Origin: Kribbella caucasensis
Lineage (GTDB): Bacteria > Actinomycetota > Actinomycetes > Propionibacteriales > Kribbellaceae
Assembly: GCF_004361855.1 (NCBI RefSeq)
Contig: NZ_SNWQ01000005.1
Coordinates: 1 to 64,000, forward strand
Length of the DNA stretch: 64,000 bases
Direction: 5' to 3'
In this document: positions 1 to 8,150 of the stretch, one piece after another
Position numbering within the stretch: the first letter of the stretch is position 1
Layout of the letters: the number at the start of each line of letters is the position of its first letter
Made by a program: the position numbers and the translations under genes
The notes under the pieces: generated by a model
Told to the model about the DNA's origin: nothing
Database searches by the model: none
Seen by the model: the letters and a program-made list of their open reading frames with translations, nothing else

Positions 1-614
1 TGTTCGCGGTCCGACAGCCCGGGGCAGGTCAGGAGTTCGCCGTTGGACAGGGCCGCCGAGACGGTGACGCCGCGGTCCACGCCGACGACCTCACCGGTAC
101 CGGGTGCGGGGATCGGCTCCGGGATGGCGGCGAACGCGAGGTACCAGCGACCCATCCGGTCGCGGGTGATCCGGTACGACTTCGCGTCGGGAATGGCACG
201 GGACAGCCGGAACCGGACCGAGCCGACCTTGGGCACGTTGACCGCGGCCCACTTGCGGTTCAGCTTGACGATCCGGGACGCCTGGCCGCCGACGATGCGG
301 AACCCCTCGTGCACCCCGGCTTCGCGCCAGGTCGGCCGCCGGTGGGTCCCGGCGTAGAAGTTCTTGACCGCCTGGTCGAAGTCCCGCAGCGCCTGCTGTT
401 GCACGGTCTGCGACCCAGCCCGCAACCACCCGAACGCGGCTCGGGCCTCGGTCAGTTGCCGGGCCTGCTCGACATACCCCGGTGTCGGGCGTTTGTCGGG
501 GGTCCACATCGACCACTGCTCAAGCGCCAGGTTCCACACGTCCCGGGCATGCCGGCATTGCGCCAGCAACGCAGCTTCCTGCGCGGGCGTCGGGTACAGC
601 CGGTATCGGGACAT
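1..614 (-). CDS. tnpB: TnpB (IS200/IS605-family accessory protein, RNA-guided nuclease), N-terminal part
   Basis: Reading the minus strand from the ATG at 614 gives about 204 residues with no stop up to the window edge, so the gene is cut by the window rather than broken. The N-terminus (MSRYRLYPTP, then CRHARDVWNLAL) is typical of OrfB/TnpB proteins. Around residue 180 the run VGVDRGV carries the Asp of RuvC motif I. TnpB proteins are guided by an omega RNA that overlaps the 3' end of their gene; that end lies outside this window. No TnpA gene is seen on this side. The family call is firm; activity cannot be judged without the RuvC II/III motifs. Confidence 0.9.
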   Translation of the reverse strand, partial: MSRYRLYPTPAQEAALLAQCRHARDVWNLALEQWSMWTPDKRPTPGYVEQARQLTEARAAFGWLRAGSQTVQQQALRDFDQAVKNFYAGTHRRPTWREAGVHEGFRIVGGQASRIVKLNRKWAAVNVPKVGSVRFRLSRAIPDAKSYRITRDRMGRWYLAFAAIPEPIPAPGTGEVVGVDRGVTVSAALSNGELLTCPGLSDRE

Positions 615-679
615 GCCGAGTATCCAATCAGCCGGGACCGACAGTCCCCGATCTCCGAAGGGAGGCAGTCGCGGTTCCT

Positions 680-699
680 CCCCGCCCTGAAGGACGGGG
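680..699. repeat. Imperfect hairpin just upstream of tnpB, probable insertion-sequence end
   Basis: CCCCG (680-684) pairs with CGGGG (695-699), and CCT with AGG closer to the tip, with one mismatch. Stem-loops of this kind (gene-proximal CCCCGCCCTGAAGGACGGGG) commonly lie at the ends of actinobacterial IS605-type elements, which are recognised as single-stranded hairpins. Its position, 65 bases upstream of the tnpB start and 19 bases before the next gene, would make it the element boundary. That role is inferred. Confidence 0.5.
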
Positions 700-718
700 C
701 TTCCCTGCGACCAATCCG

Positions 719-1453
719 ATGAGCGACGGCCCGTCTCTGCGGGTGCTGTCGTACAACGTGCATCGCTGGGGTGACGATCGCGAGGCACTGGCGCGGCTGG
801 TGCGGGCGTGTGCGCCCGATGTGGCGCTCATCCAGGAGGCGCCGACCTGGTGGGGCACTCGCCGGAAGCGCCGCGCGATGGCGGCGAGCTTCGGCCTGCA
901 GTACGTCGCCGCGTCGGCCCGCAACGCGATCTTGGTTGCTGACGGCACCGAACTCGGGGAGACGGTGGGGTTGCGGATCTGGCGGCCCTTCGTGCGGCGA
1001 CGGTTGCGTTTGATCGCGACTCAGTTGCCGGGTGGCGCGGTGGGGGGTCGGACGACTTTGGGTGGGGTCGAGCTGGCGCTTGTCGTGTGCCACCTTGGCC
1101 TGCACATCCGTGGTCGCCAGCATGAGCTGGATCAGGTCCTGCGGGGGTGCAAGTCTTTTGGCCTGCCCTATCTCCTGGTCGGCGACCTCAACGAAGAACC
1201 AGGCGGCCCCGTGTGGGACCGCCTGGCCGTTGAGGGTTTGGTGGATCTAGGTGTCGACGCGGGGCCGACGTTCCACTCGGACAACCCGGTCAAGCGGATC
1301 GACGGGGCTCATCTCTCACCTGAGCTGAGCGGCCGGATCATCCCGCTGGACTCGGTCGACGGCGTCACCCGCGCCGACCTCGCCGTGGCGTCCGACCACC
1401 TACCGATGCTGGTCGAGCTGACTAGTGGCGAAACTCCACGAGCGGATTCGTAA
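719..1453 (+). CDS. Endonuclease/exonuclease/phosphatase (EEP) superfamily protein
   Basis: This 244-residue protein has the DNase I-like fold motifs in order: SYNVHRW near the start, IQEAPTWW (catalytic Glu), HLGLH, VGDLNEEPGG (Asp-x-Asn) and the C-terminal ASDHLPM (Asp-His). EEP enzymes hydrolyse phosphodiesters or phosphomonoesters in nucleic acids, phospholipids or signalling molecules; the substrate here cannot be told. It has no signal peptide, so it should be cytoplasmic. The open frame continues upstream to 482 through the tnpB element, but the ATG at 719 begins the conserved domain. The 3' end overlaps the convergent dioxygenase gene by 32 bases. Confidence 0.85.
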   Translation: MSDGPSLRVLSYNVHRWGDDREALARLVRACAPDVALIQEAPTWWGTRRKRRAMAASFGLQYVAASARNAILVADGTELGETVGLRIWRPFVRRRLRLIATQLPGGAVGGRTTLGGVELALVVCHLGLHIRGRQHELDQVLRGCKSFGLPYLLVGDLNEEPGGPVWDRLAVEGLVDLGVDAGPTFHSDNPVKRIDGAHLSPELSGRIIPLDSVDGVTRADLAVASDHLPMLVELTSGETPRADS

Positions 1454-2177
1454 CGGCTTCTCGCCAACGTTCCCGGTGACCGGTGGCGTGCAGGCGGTAG
1501 TAGACGGTCTCGCGGCGCTCGTCGTTCGCTGTACCGGAGTGTCCGCCGATGTTGTGCCCGAGTAGGTAGTGCGCGAAGAGGACGCTGCCGGCGGGGCCGC
1601 TGACCTGGATCTGATCGCCGAGGTCGATCTTCGGGTAGGGGCCGGGACTCATCTCGTCGAGGCGCGTCAGGGCGTCGGCGCCGTGCTCGCGCAGGTACTC
1701 GCCGAGGCGCAGATGCGTGCCCGGCCAGACGTGGAGGTTGCCGCGATCGAGCTGCTCGTGATCGGTCAGCCAGATCCCGGTGAGCATCGTGAACGTGCCC
1801 GGCGTACCGTCCGGAAGGGTGGGAGTCACGCCGTCCACGTGGGGGCCACCGGGGCGATGCGGCCAGGGTGGAATGGTCACCGCCAGCTGAGCGAAATCCG
1901 GCTCGTCGACGCCGAGATCCGGCCGGAGCAGCTGACTCGCCAGCTTGGCGATCCCTGCCTCGTCGTAGAGGTTCAGCAACGGATTGCCGCCGGCCTCGAA
2001 CCTCGGCCAGAGGAAGTGGAACCCGACGTGGTCCGCCGGCGGCGGCTCCTTGGCCAGCAGCTCCGCCACCACGGCGCGCGCCCTTGTCAGCTGGTTCGCG
2101 CCGAGTACGTCCGGCACGACCACGAATCCCTGCTCGCGAAAGGTCGTCCGCATCTCGTCGTTGATCGCCGGCACCAC
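1422..2177 (-). CDS. Phytanoyl-CoA dioxygenase (PhyH) family protein
   Basis: This is a roughly 251-residue Fe(II)/2-oxoglutarate-dependent oxygenase of the PhyH family. The iron-binding HxD is visible in GGPHVDGVT, the distal His in FAHYLLGHN, and an Arg follows near the C-terminus, as expected for 2-oxoglutarate binding. The family hydroxylates varied small molecules and acyl-CoAs; the substrate is unknown. The start is uncertain: GTG at 2177 or ATG at 2153 are both possible, while the frame is open to 2210. The gene is convergent with the EEP gene and divergent from the SDR gene. Confidence 0.8.
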   Translation of the reverse strand: MVPAINDEMRTTFREQGFVVVPDVLGANQLTRARAVVAELLAKEPPPADHVGFHFLWPRFEAGGNPLLNLYDEAGIAKLASQLLRPDLGVDEPDFAQLAVTIPPWPHRPGGPHVDGVTPTLPDGTPGTFTMLTGIWLTDHEQLDRGNLHVWPGTHLRLGEYLREHGADALTRLDEMSPGPYPKIDLGDQIQVSGPAGSVLFAHYLLGHNIGGHSGTANDERRETVYYRLHATGHRERWREAVTNPLVEFRH

Positions 2178-2259
2178 GTCAGTCCACCAACCTCGGCGCG
2201 TAGTCGGCAACCGAATAATGCGTTGCGACAGCGGCCATGGTTCACGGCAGGATGGGTGG

Positions 2260-3024
2260 ATGAGCTCAGCTAAGCGACCGGTTGCGTTGGTTACCGGAGT
2301 GGGTCGGCGGGTCGGGATCGGGGCGGGTCTGGCTGAGCGGTTGGCGGCGAGTGGGTGGGACGTGGCTTTTACCTACTTCGCTGGGTATGACGACCGGATG
2401 CCGTGGGGTCGCGATACGGCCGCGCGGGACGAGATCACCGAGTTGCTGGAGAAGCATGGGGCGCGGGTGGCGGCGGTCGATGCGGACTTCGAGGACACGG
2501 CGGCGCCGGCTACGTTGTTCCGGGCGGTCAACGAGGCGCTCGGGCCGGTTCAGGCGTTGGTGATGGCGCACTGCGAGAGCGTGGACAGCGGAATCCTCGA
2601 CACCTCGATCGAGAGCTTCGACCGGCACTTCGCGGTGAACGCCCGGGCGACCTGGTTGCTGATCAAGGAATTCGCCGGCCAGTACGACGCGCCGTACGGC
2701 GACGGGCGGATCATCGCGTTGACCAGTGACCACACTGTCGGCAACCTCCCGTACGGCGCGAGCAAGGGTGCCCTCGATCGGATCACCCTGGCCGCGGCGC
2801 GGGACCTGAGTCACCTCGGCATCACCGCGAACGTGATCAACCCCGGCCCGATCGACACCGGCTGGATGACGCCCGAGATCAGGGAGATGCGGATCGCGCA
2901 GACCCCGCTCGGCCGGCTCGGGCTGCCCGCCGACACCGCGAACCTGGTCGCCTTCCTCTGCTCACCCGAAGGCGGCTGGATGAACGGCCAACTCCTCTAC
3001 AGCAACGGCGGCTTCGCGCCCTAG
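2260..3024 (+). CDS. Short-chain dehydrogenase/reductase (SDR)
   Basis: This 254-residue Rossmann-fold oxidoreductase has the N-terminal cofactor motif TGVGRRVGIGAGLA, a Ser in ALTSDHT and the catalytic YGASK (Tyr-xxx-Lys), followed by NPGPIDTGW, which is typical of classical SDRs resembling FabG. The C-terminal end reads GGWMNGQLLYSNGGF, the usual oligomer-interface segment. It is predicted to be an NAD(P)H-dependent cytoplasmic enzyme with an unknown substrate. The ATG at 2260 lies right after a CAGGAT-like -10 with six bases between, so the mRNA may be leaderless. Its stop codon shares the tetranucleotide CTAG with the convergent enoyl-CoA hydratase. Confidence 0.88.
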   Translation: MSSAKRPVALVTGVGRRVGIGAGLAERLAASGWDVAFTYFAGYDDRMPWGRDTAARDEITELLEKHGARVAAVDADFEDTAAPATLFRAVNEALGPVQALVMAHCESVDSGILDTSIESFDRHFAVNARATWLLIKEFAGQYDAPYGDGRIIALTSDHTVGNLPYGASKGALDRITLAAARDLSHLGITANVINPGPIDTGWMTPEIREMRIAQTPLGRLGLPADTANLVAFLCSPEGGWMNGQLLYSNGGFAP

Positions 3025-3770
3025 CTCTTCTTGCGATTCAGGAAGGCCAGCATCGCTTGCTGGGCGGCTTCGGAGCCGAAGAGGCCGGCGGACAGTTCTG
3101 CGAGGTCCTTGCCTCGGGCATCGATGTCGGCGAGCAGCTCGCGGGTGAGCAGCTTCTTGGTCTCGCGGAGGCCCTGCGGGACACCCTTCAGCAGCGACTT
3201 CAGGATGGCGGCGAGGGCGGTGTCGAGTTCGTCCTCGGGTACGGCGCGGGTGACCAGGCCGAGCCGGGCGGCCTCGGCGCCGTCGAAGGTGTCGCCGGTC
3301 AGGAACGTGAGCGCGGCGGCGCGGTCGGTGAGCCGAGGGATCACGGTCAGCGAGATCGTCGCCGCCGCGAGGCCCAGGCGGACCTCGGTGAGCGCGTAGG
3401 TGGAGGTGTTCGCGGCGATGCTGATGTCGGCGGCCGCGACGATCCCGATCCCGCCGGCCCGGACCGGTCCCGCGACGCGAGCGACCACCGGCTTTGGGTT
3501 CGCCACGATCGCCCGCTGTACGTCGACCATCCGCTGCGCGCCGACCCCCATCCCGACGGTCGTCGCCTCGGACAGATCGGCCCCGGAACAGAACACGTCA
3601 CCCGCCGACCGGATCACGATCACCCGCACCGCGTCGTCCGCACCCGCCGTCTCCAGGTGAGCCAGCAACTCCCCGGTCAGCTGCTGCGACAACGCGTTCT
3701 TGTTGTGCGGCGAATCCAGCGTGATCGTCCCCACGCCGTCATCCACCCCGAGGTGCACCAGTTCCGTCAT
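3021..3770 (-). CDS. Enoyl-CoA hydratase/isomerase family protein
   Basis: This 249-residue crotonase-fold protein starts at the ATG at 3770, which has GGAG six bases upstream; another ATG six bases earlier is less well placed. The oxyanion-hole region reads CSGADLSE and the second helix AGGIGIVAAAD. Aligned with rat crotonase, the Glu corresponding to E164 is kept (ALTEVRLG), but the position of E144 is Gly. It is therefore unlikely to be a standard two-Glu hydratase and may be an isomerase, hydrolase or a hydratase for an unusual substrate. It follows the LOR/SDH gene by nine bases, so the two are probably one operon. Confidence 0.82.
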   Translation of the reverse strand: MTELVHLGVDDGVGTITLDSPHNKNALSQQLTGELLAHLETAGADDAVRVIVIRSAGDVFCSGADLSEATTVGMGVGAQRMVDVQRAIVANPKPVVARVAGPVRAGGIGIVAAADISIAANTSTYALTEVRLGLAAATISLTVIPRLTDRAAALTFLTGDTFDGAEAARLGLVTRAVPEDELDTALAAILKSLLKGVPQGLRETKKLLTRELLADIDARGKDLAELSAGLFGSEAAQQAMLAFLNRKKS

Positions 3771-3779
3771 ACCCATCTC

Positions 3780-5021
3780 CTACTTGGTGGAGGCGTAGTC
3801 GGGGGCGAGTTCGCGGGCCAGGTGTTCGATGAAGAGGCCTACGTCGGTGACTATGCCTCGGGCTTGGGAGGAGCCGCGGTCGGCGAGTTTGGTGACGGTG
3901 GCGGGGTTGATGTCGATGCAGGTGAGCGGGATCGAGGCCGGCAGGATGTTGCCGGTGGCCACCGAGTGGAGCATGGTGGCGGCCATCAGGCAGTAGCCGA
4001 CACCCGGCAGCTCGGCCCGCATCGCGCGTTGGCCGGCCAGTACGTCGGTGTAGACGTCGGGGAGCGGGCCGTCGTCGCGGACGGAGCCGACCAGGACGAA
4101 GGTCTTGCCGTTCTTGACCAGCGAGTGCATCACGCCCGAGGTGAGCACGCCCTGCTCGACGGCGGCCGCGATCGAGCCGGCCTTGCGGATCGTGTTGATC
4201 GCGCGGATGTGATGCTCGTGACCGTGTTCGACGCCGCGGCCGCGGGCCAGGTCGACGCCCAGCGAGGTGCCGTACAGGGACGACTCGATGTCGTGTGTGG
4301 CGAGCGCGTTGCCGGCGAACAGGATGTCGACGAAACCGGCCTCGACCAGCGCGACCATCGCCGGTGCGGCGCCGGTGTGGACGATGCCGGGGCCGCCGAC
4401 CCAGAGCACCTTCTGGCCGTTCGCCTTGGCCTCGCGCATACCGTCCGCGACCTGCATGACCAGCACCCGCTGCGGCTTCTCACTGGACACGTCCGAGTCC
4501 ATGAAGCCGAACGCTTCCTCGGTGTTCGCCACGATCGGCGGTGTGACCTTGACCCCCTGCGCGCTGCTGATGATCCGCATCCCGGCCTTCACGTCGGACA
4601 TCGGAATCGTCCGAACAGTACTGCCGCCCTCGGCCTCCTCAATCACGAGCCCGCAGTCCATCTCCGGGTTCTGCACCTGGACCCAGTGACCGCCGAGCCG
4701 AACGCTGGTCGGCAGGTTCGTGGTCGAGTAGAACCCGTCCGGGAAGACACCGTCCTGGATCACTTCGGAGATCTCCGGCTCGCCCGGGTTGACCAGGTTC
4801 GCGCCCTTGGTCTGGATCCGCATCAGCAGCCGCTGCAGCGCCTCCTCGTCCTCGGCGCCGACCGTCATCCGGACTGTGGACGGGTCGTCCTTGTCGTAGC
4901 CGAGGTCGAACTTGTCCAGCGTGTACTCGCCGCCGTAGCCGCGGATGTCGTCCAGGACCCGGGACAGCAGCCCGGAGTCCATCAGGTGGCCGGTGATCTC
5001 GACCGTCTCGGTGACCTGCAC
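3780..5021 (-). CDS. LOR/SDH domain protein (TIGR00300-type), candidate ornithine cyclodeaminase
   Basis: This 413-residue protein starts at GTG 5021, supported by GGGAGG a few bases upstream. Its sequence (TETVEITGHLMDSGLLSRVL, then GGPGIVHTGAAPAMV and the glycine-rich LFAGNALATHDIE) matches the conserved domain first named for bifunctional lysine-ketoglutarate reductase/saccharopine dehydrogenase and common in archaea. Members of this family from methanogens and cyanobacteria are known as NAD-dependent ornithine cyclodeaminases, converting ornithine to proline and ammonia. That activity is inferred here. It is transcribed before an enoyl-CoA hydratase-like gene, which does not explain the role. 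Confidence 0.78.
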   Translation of the reverse strand: MQVTETVEITGHLMDSGLLSRVLDDIRGYGGEYTLDKFDLGYDKDDPSTVRMTVGAEDEEALQRLLMRIQTKGANLVNPGEPEISEVIQDGVFPDGFYSTTNLPTSVRLGGHWVQVQNPEMDCGLVIEEAEGGSTVRTIPMSDVKAGMRIISSAQGVKVTPPIVANTEEAFGFMDSDVSSEKPQRVLVMQVADGMREAKANGQKVLWVGGPGIVHTGAAPAMVALVEAGFVDILFAGNALATHDIESSLYGTSLGVDLARGRGVEHGHEHHIRAINTIRKAGSIAAAVEQGVLTSGVMHSLVKNGKTFVLVGSVRDDGPLPDVYTDVLAGQRAMRAELPGVGYCLMAATMLHSVATGNILPASIPLTCIDINPATVTKLADRGSSQARGIVTDVGLFIEHLARELAPDYASTK

Positions 5022-5043
5022 GGGTGCCTCCCTCGAACCAGAT

Positions 5044-5062
5044 TCGTCGGATTGTCCGACGA
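5044..5062. promoter_or_regulatory. Perfect inverted repeat upstream of the LOR/SDH gene
   Basis: TCGTCGGA (5044-5051) and TCCGACGA (5055-5062) form an 8-bp perfect inverted repeat with a 3-base centre. It lies 22 bases upstream of the GTG start and just after the stop of the preceding gene. It could be a dimeric repressor operator or a short transcription pause hairpin; no T tract follows in the minus direction, which argues against a classic terminator. Confidence 0.5.
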
Positions 5063-5070
5063 TCGGAACT

Positions 5071-5883
5071 CTAGACCACGGCCCCGTCGTCCGGGGTGTC
5101 GTCCGGTGGAAGACGGTCATTCATCCGGATGACCAGGGTGAGGAAGCCGGCGATGAACGCGACCACGCAGAGCAACTGCAGACGGCTGGAGCCGAAGTCG
5201 AGGATCGCGGCCAGGATGAGCACCACCGGGCCGCCGAGCAACCCGAGCCAGGCGGCGCGGCTGATCCAGTCGAGCCGGGGCGCACGGGGTGGTTCCGGCG
5301 GGACGAAGTGGTCGTGCGGGTCGTCCTTGCGCCGGGCCGGTGGTGGTTCCTCCGGCGGCTCCTCGTCGGTGTCGCCGACCACCAACCCGGCCGGTACGTC
5401 GATGAGCGGTTCGTAGGTCTCGTCCACGTCCTCGGTCGCCGGCCAGCGGGGTACCGGTGGAGCGTCGTGCCCGGGAGCCGACGGCGCGTTGTACTGCTCG
5501 ACCAGCGACTTCCACTCGGCGTCCTCGGTGCTGCGGTCGATCACCCCGCGCGCCGCCTCCACCGACCCGGAGTCCACGAAGATCTCCTCGAACCCCACCG
5601 GGATCTGCTGGACCGGCTCGTCCGCCTTGGCCGGCGCCTCGGCCTTCGCCGGTCCCTCGGACTCGGCGGCCGCCGGATCCGGGGAGGCGTCGGCAGTCGG
5701 GTCCGGCGCGGTCTCCGCCGGGCGCCCGGGTGTGGGCTCGCCCGACGGATCGGACTCGCCCGGCGGAGCGCAGTACGCCGCGATGCCGGCCTCGGCCAAT
5801 GCGGCCAGGACCGGGTCGGCGACGAGGGGATCGATACCGCCCATCGACGTGTACGCCGGGGCGGTCAGGCCGTTGTCACGCAT
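5071..5883 (-). CDS. Conserved membrane protein with long acidic N-terminal region
   Basis: This 270-residue protein has a long Pro/Ala/Glu/Asp-rich region (about residues 40-210) followed by two closely spaced membrane segments near the C-terminus (AAWLGLLGGPVVLILAAILD and LLCVVAFIAGFLTLVI). It ends in a short acidic tail. Similar proteins occur in actinobacteria without known function. Its ATG overlaps the end of the upstream esterase gene by eight bases (ATGCGTGA), so the two are translationally coupled. Family and function are not recognised. Confidence 0.75.
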   Translation of the reverse strand: MRDNGLTAPAYTSMGGIDPLVADPVLAALAEAGIAAYCAPPGESDPSGEPTPGRPAETAPDPTADASPDPAAAESEGPAKAEAPAKADEPVQQIPVGFEEIFVDSGSVEAARGVIDRSTEDAEWKSLVEQYNAPSAPGHDAPPVPRWPATEDVDETYEPLIDVPAGLVVGDTDEEPPEEPPPARRKDDPHDHFVPPEPPRAPRLDWISRAAWLGLLGGPVVLILAAILDFGSSRLQLLCVVAFIAGFLTLVIRMNDRLPPDDTPDDGAVV

Positions 5884-6640
5884 CGGCCGTGATCCGTCGG
5901 ATGAAGGCGGTCGAGTCCGCGAAGATCCGCGGTGCGTCGTTGTCCAGAGTTGCCACGTGATAGCTGTCCTCGAGCAGGGTCTCGGTCACATCGCGGGACG
6001 AGATCCTGGCCAGCACCGTCCGGCCCGAACTCGGCTCCACCACGTGATCGACAGTACTGCGGAACATCAGCAGCGGCTGTGTGACCTTGGCCAGATCGTC
6101 GCGGGTGATCTTCCACAGCAACGACAACTGGTACAGCGCGCGCAGCGGCATCCGGTCGTACGCGCCCTCGTCGACACCGGGCTTCTTGATGTCGTTCGCG
6201 ATCCCCGGGAACGACGGGAGCACCCGCTGCAGCACCGGCAGCACCGCGAGCCGCTTGTCGTCGGTCTGCACGGATGGGTTGACCAGGACCACGCCGGAAA
6301 CGTCCGCGCCGTGCTCCTCGGCCATCCGCAACACCAGGCAGCCGCCCATCGACAGGCCGGCCAGGAAGACCTGGTCGTGCTCTTTGCGGAGCCGCTCCAG
6401 CTCGTTGTCGAGTACGGCGTACCAGTCCTGCCAGGTGGTCTTGTTCGCCTCCCGCCAATGCGTGCCGTGGCCGGGCAGCCGGGGTACGGCGACGCCGAAG
6501 CCCTCGGCCGTCAGGTGCTCGGCGAACGGGCGCATCGCCTTGGGCGATCCGGTGAAGCCGTGGGACAGCAGTACTCCGGTGGCGGCTTCGGGGCCGTGGC
6601 CGGGACTGCGGAACTCCTCGGCGTGGGCTTGCACTGGCAC
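5876..6640 (-). CDS. Alpha/beta hydrolase, carboxylesterase Est30-like
   Basis: This 254-residue hydrolase starts at GTG 6640, supported by GAGGAG seven bases upstream. It has LLSHGFTGSP (oxyanion region), the nucleophile elbow GLSMGG, the acid in FRSTVDHVV and the catalytic His in DSYHVATLD. Length and motifs match cytoplasmic carboxylesterases/monoacylglycerol lipases of the Est30 group, which cleave short to medium acyl esters. The frame stays open upstream to 7243 but only the region from 6640 is conserved. It faces a lysophospholipid acyltransferase gene across a shared promoter region, which suggests a link to lipid turnover. Confidence 0.85.
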   Translation of the reverse strand: MPVQAHAEEFRSPGHGPEAATGVLLSHGFTGSPKAMRPFAEHLTAEGFGVAVPRLPGHGTHWREANKTTWQDWYAVLDNELERLRKEHDQVFLAGLSMGGCLVLRMAEEHGADVSGVVLVNPSVQTDDKRLAVLPVLQRVLPSFPGIANDIKKPGVDEGAYDRMPLRALYQLSLLWKITRDDLAKVTQPLLMFRSTVDHVVEPSSGRTVLARISSRDVTETLLEDSYHVATLDNDAPRIFADSTAFIRRITADA

Positions 6641-6896
6641 AGGTCGCTCCTCGGCGTTCGCGTGTTTCCGAGCTAATGGTCGCAGCCGGACGGCCCCCCG
6701 CCCAGACCGCTTCGGGTGCGTGACAGATATCGCATCCAGTCTGCAATCACAGATCAACACAGAGTGCAACTCCAGAATCCCTGGCGGTGACATTGCCTGA
6801 GGAGGAAGCTGGAACGTAGTGTCCTCCCCGGCGGTGCCTGCCACCGTCTTGCGCGGGACATACTGGGCATGGCCGAGCGGCGGAGGTGAAGGGCGC
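6641..6896. other. Divergent promoter region between esterase and acyltransferase genes
   Basis: This 256-base gap lies between two divergently oriented genes and must hold both promoters. It includes a stretch less GC-rich than its surroundings (about 6725-6790), the usual place for promoter elements. No confident -35/-10 pair, riboswitch or small gene was found. Confidence 0.4.
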
Positions 6897-7667
6897 GTGT
6901 TGTACCTGTTCCTCAGACGATTTTTCGTCGCCCCGCTGGTGAAGTTGTTGTTCCGGCCCAAGGTCACCGGACTGGAGAACATTCCCGACGACGGACCGGC
7001 CCTGCTGGTGAGCAACCACCTGGCCTTCTGCGACTCGATCTTCCTGCCGGTCGCCGTACCGCGGCAGATCGTCTTCCCGGCCAAATCGGAGTACTTCACC
7101 GGTCCCGGGCTGAAGGGCAAGCTGGTCGCGACCTTCTTCCGGTCCGTCGGGCAGATCCCGATCGACCGGTCCGGCGGGCGCGCCTCGCTGGCCGCGCTGA
7201 ACACCGGCCTGGAGATCCTCGGCAAGGGCGAGCTGTTCGGCATCTACCCCGAGGGCACCCGGTCACCCGACGGCCGGCTCTACAAGGGCAAGACCGGGGT
7301 CGCGCGGATGGCGATCGTGGCCGGCGTACCGGTCATCCCGGTCGCGATGATCGACACCGAGAAGCTGCAGCCGCCGGGCACGATGAAGCCGCGATGGCTG
7401 GTCCGTGAGCCGGGTCGCCGGCTGCCGCGGCTGATCCGCCCCGGCGTCGCGATCGGCAAACCGCTCGACTTCTCCCGCTACGAGGGAATGGAGAAGGACC
7501 GGTTCGTCCTCCGCTCGGTCACCGACGAGATCATGTACGCGCTGATGGGGCTGTCCGGCCAGGAGTACGTCGACATGTACGCCGACAGGGCCAAGGAACT
7601 GATCAAGGCCGGCGAAAAGGTCGACGACCATCTCAAACCCCGCCTCGACGACACCAAGGCCTCCTGA
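6897..7667 (+). CDS. 1-acyl-sn-glycerol-3-phosphate acyltransferase (PlsC family)
   Basis: This 256-residue membrane-associated acyltransferase transfers acyl groups to lysophosphatidate or a related acceptor in phospholipid synthesis. The HX4D catalytic motif is NHLAFCDS (about residue 40) and the substrate-binding EGTRSPDG follows near residue 120; the hydrophobic N-terminus (LYLFLRRFFVAPLVKLLF) fits membrane association. GTG at 6897 is chosen because GGAGG lies nine bases upstream; the frame is open to 6819 but that part is not conserved. Which lysophospholipid is used cannot be told. Confidence 0.88.
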   Translation: MLYLFLRRFFVAPLVKLLFRPKVTGLENIPDDGPALLVSNHLAFCDSIFLPVAVPRQIVFPAKSEYFTGPGLKGKLVATFFRSVGQIPIDRSGGRASLAALNTGLEILGKGELFGIYPEGTRSPDGRLYKGKTGVARMAIVAGVPVIPVAMIDTEKLQPPGTMKPRWLVREPGRRLPRLIRPGVAIGKPLDFSRYEGMEKDRFVLRSVTDEIMYALMGLSGQEYVDMYADRAKELIKAGEKVDDHLKPRLDDTKAS

Positions 7668-7703
7668 CCTTGTACTACGCCCCGCCGGGGTGAAGATGTC
7701 CTG

Positions 7704-8096
7704 GTGGAGAGCGAACTGAACGTGCTCGGGGAACCGCTGGAGGAGTGCGGTACGGATCCGGTGACCGGGTTCTTCCGCAACGGGTGCTGCAACACCGGAC
7801 CGGAGGACCTCGGCAGCCACACGGTCTGCGCGGTGATGACGGCCCAGTTCCTGGCTCACCAGCAGTCGGTTGGCAACGACCTGGTCACCCCGAGACCGGA
7901 GTACGACTTCGCCGGCCTCCACCCCGGCGACCGCTGGTGCGTAGTCGCCGTCCGCTGGCTCCAGGCCTACCACGACGGCGCCGCGGCCCCCGTAGTACTG
8001 GCCGCCACCAACGCCCGTTCCCTGGACACCATCCCACTCGAGGTCCTCCGCGAACACGCGGTGGACGTCCCACCGGACCTGAGCTCCATCACCTGA
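7704..8096 (+). CDS. DUF2237 family protein
   Basis: This 130-residue protein matches DUF2237 over its whole length: LGEPLEECGTDPVTGFFRNG, CCNTGPEDLGSHTVCAVMT, GNDLVTPRPEY and PGDRWCVVA. The conserved cysteines suggest metal or thiol chemistry but no function is established. The start is GTG at 7704, 36 bases after the acyltransferase stop. It is probably a small cytoplasmic protein. Confidence 0.88.
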   Translation: MESELNVLGEPLEECGTDPVTGFFRNGCCNTGPEDLGSHTVCAVMTAQFLAHQQSVGNDLVTPRPEYDFAGLHPGDRWCVVAVRWLQAYHDGAAAPVVLAATNARSLDTIPLEVLREHAVDVPPDLSSIT

Positions 8097-8138
8097 CGGC
8101 TGGGTGAGACGGGCGGGCGGGGGCTGGAGGCGCTCGAA

Positions 8139-8144
8139 TAAGGT
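8139..8144 (+). promoter_or_regulatory. Probable -10 box (TAAGGT) of the DAHP synthase gene, leaderless arrangement
   Basis: TAAGGT is a common actinobacterial -10 hexamer and ends six bases before the ATG at 8151. Transcription would start at or within a base or two of the start codon, giving a leaderless mRNA. No good -35 was found, and there is no Shine-Dalgarno between. Confidence 0.55.
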
Positions 8145-8150
8145 GGGGGT

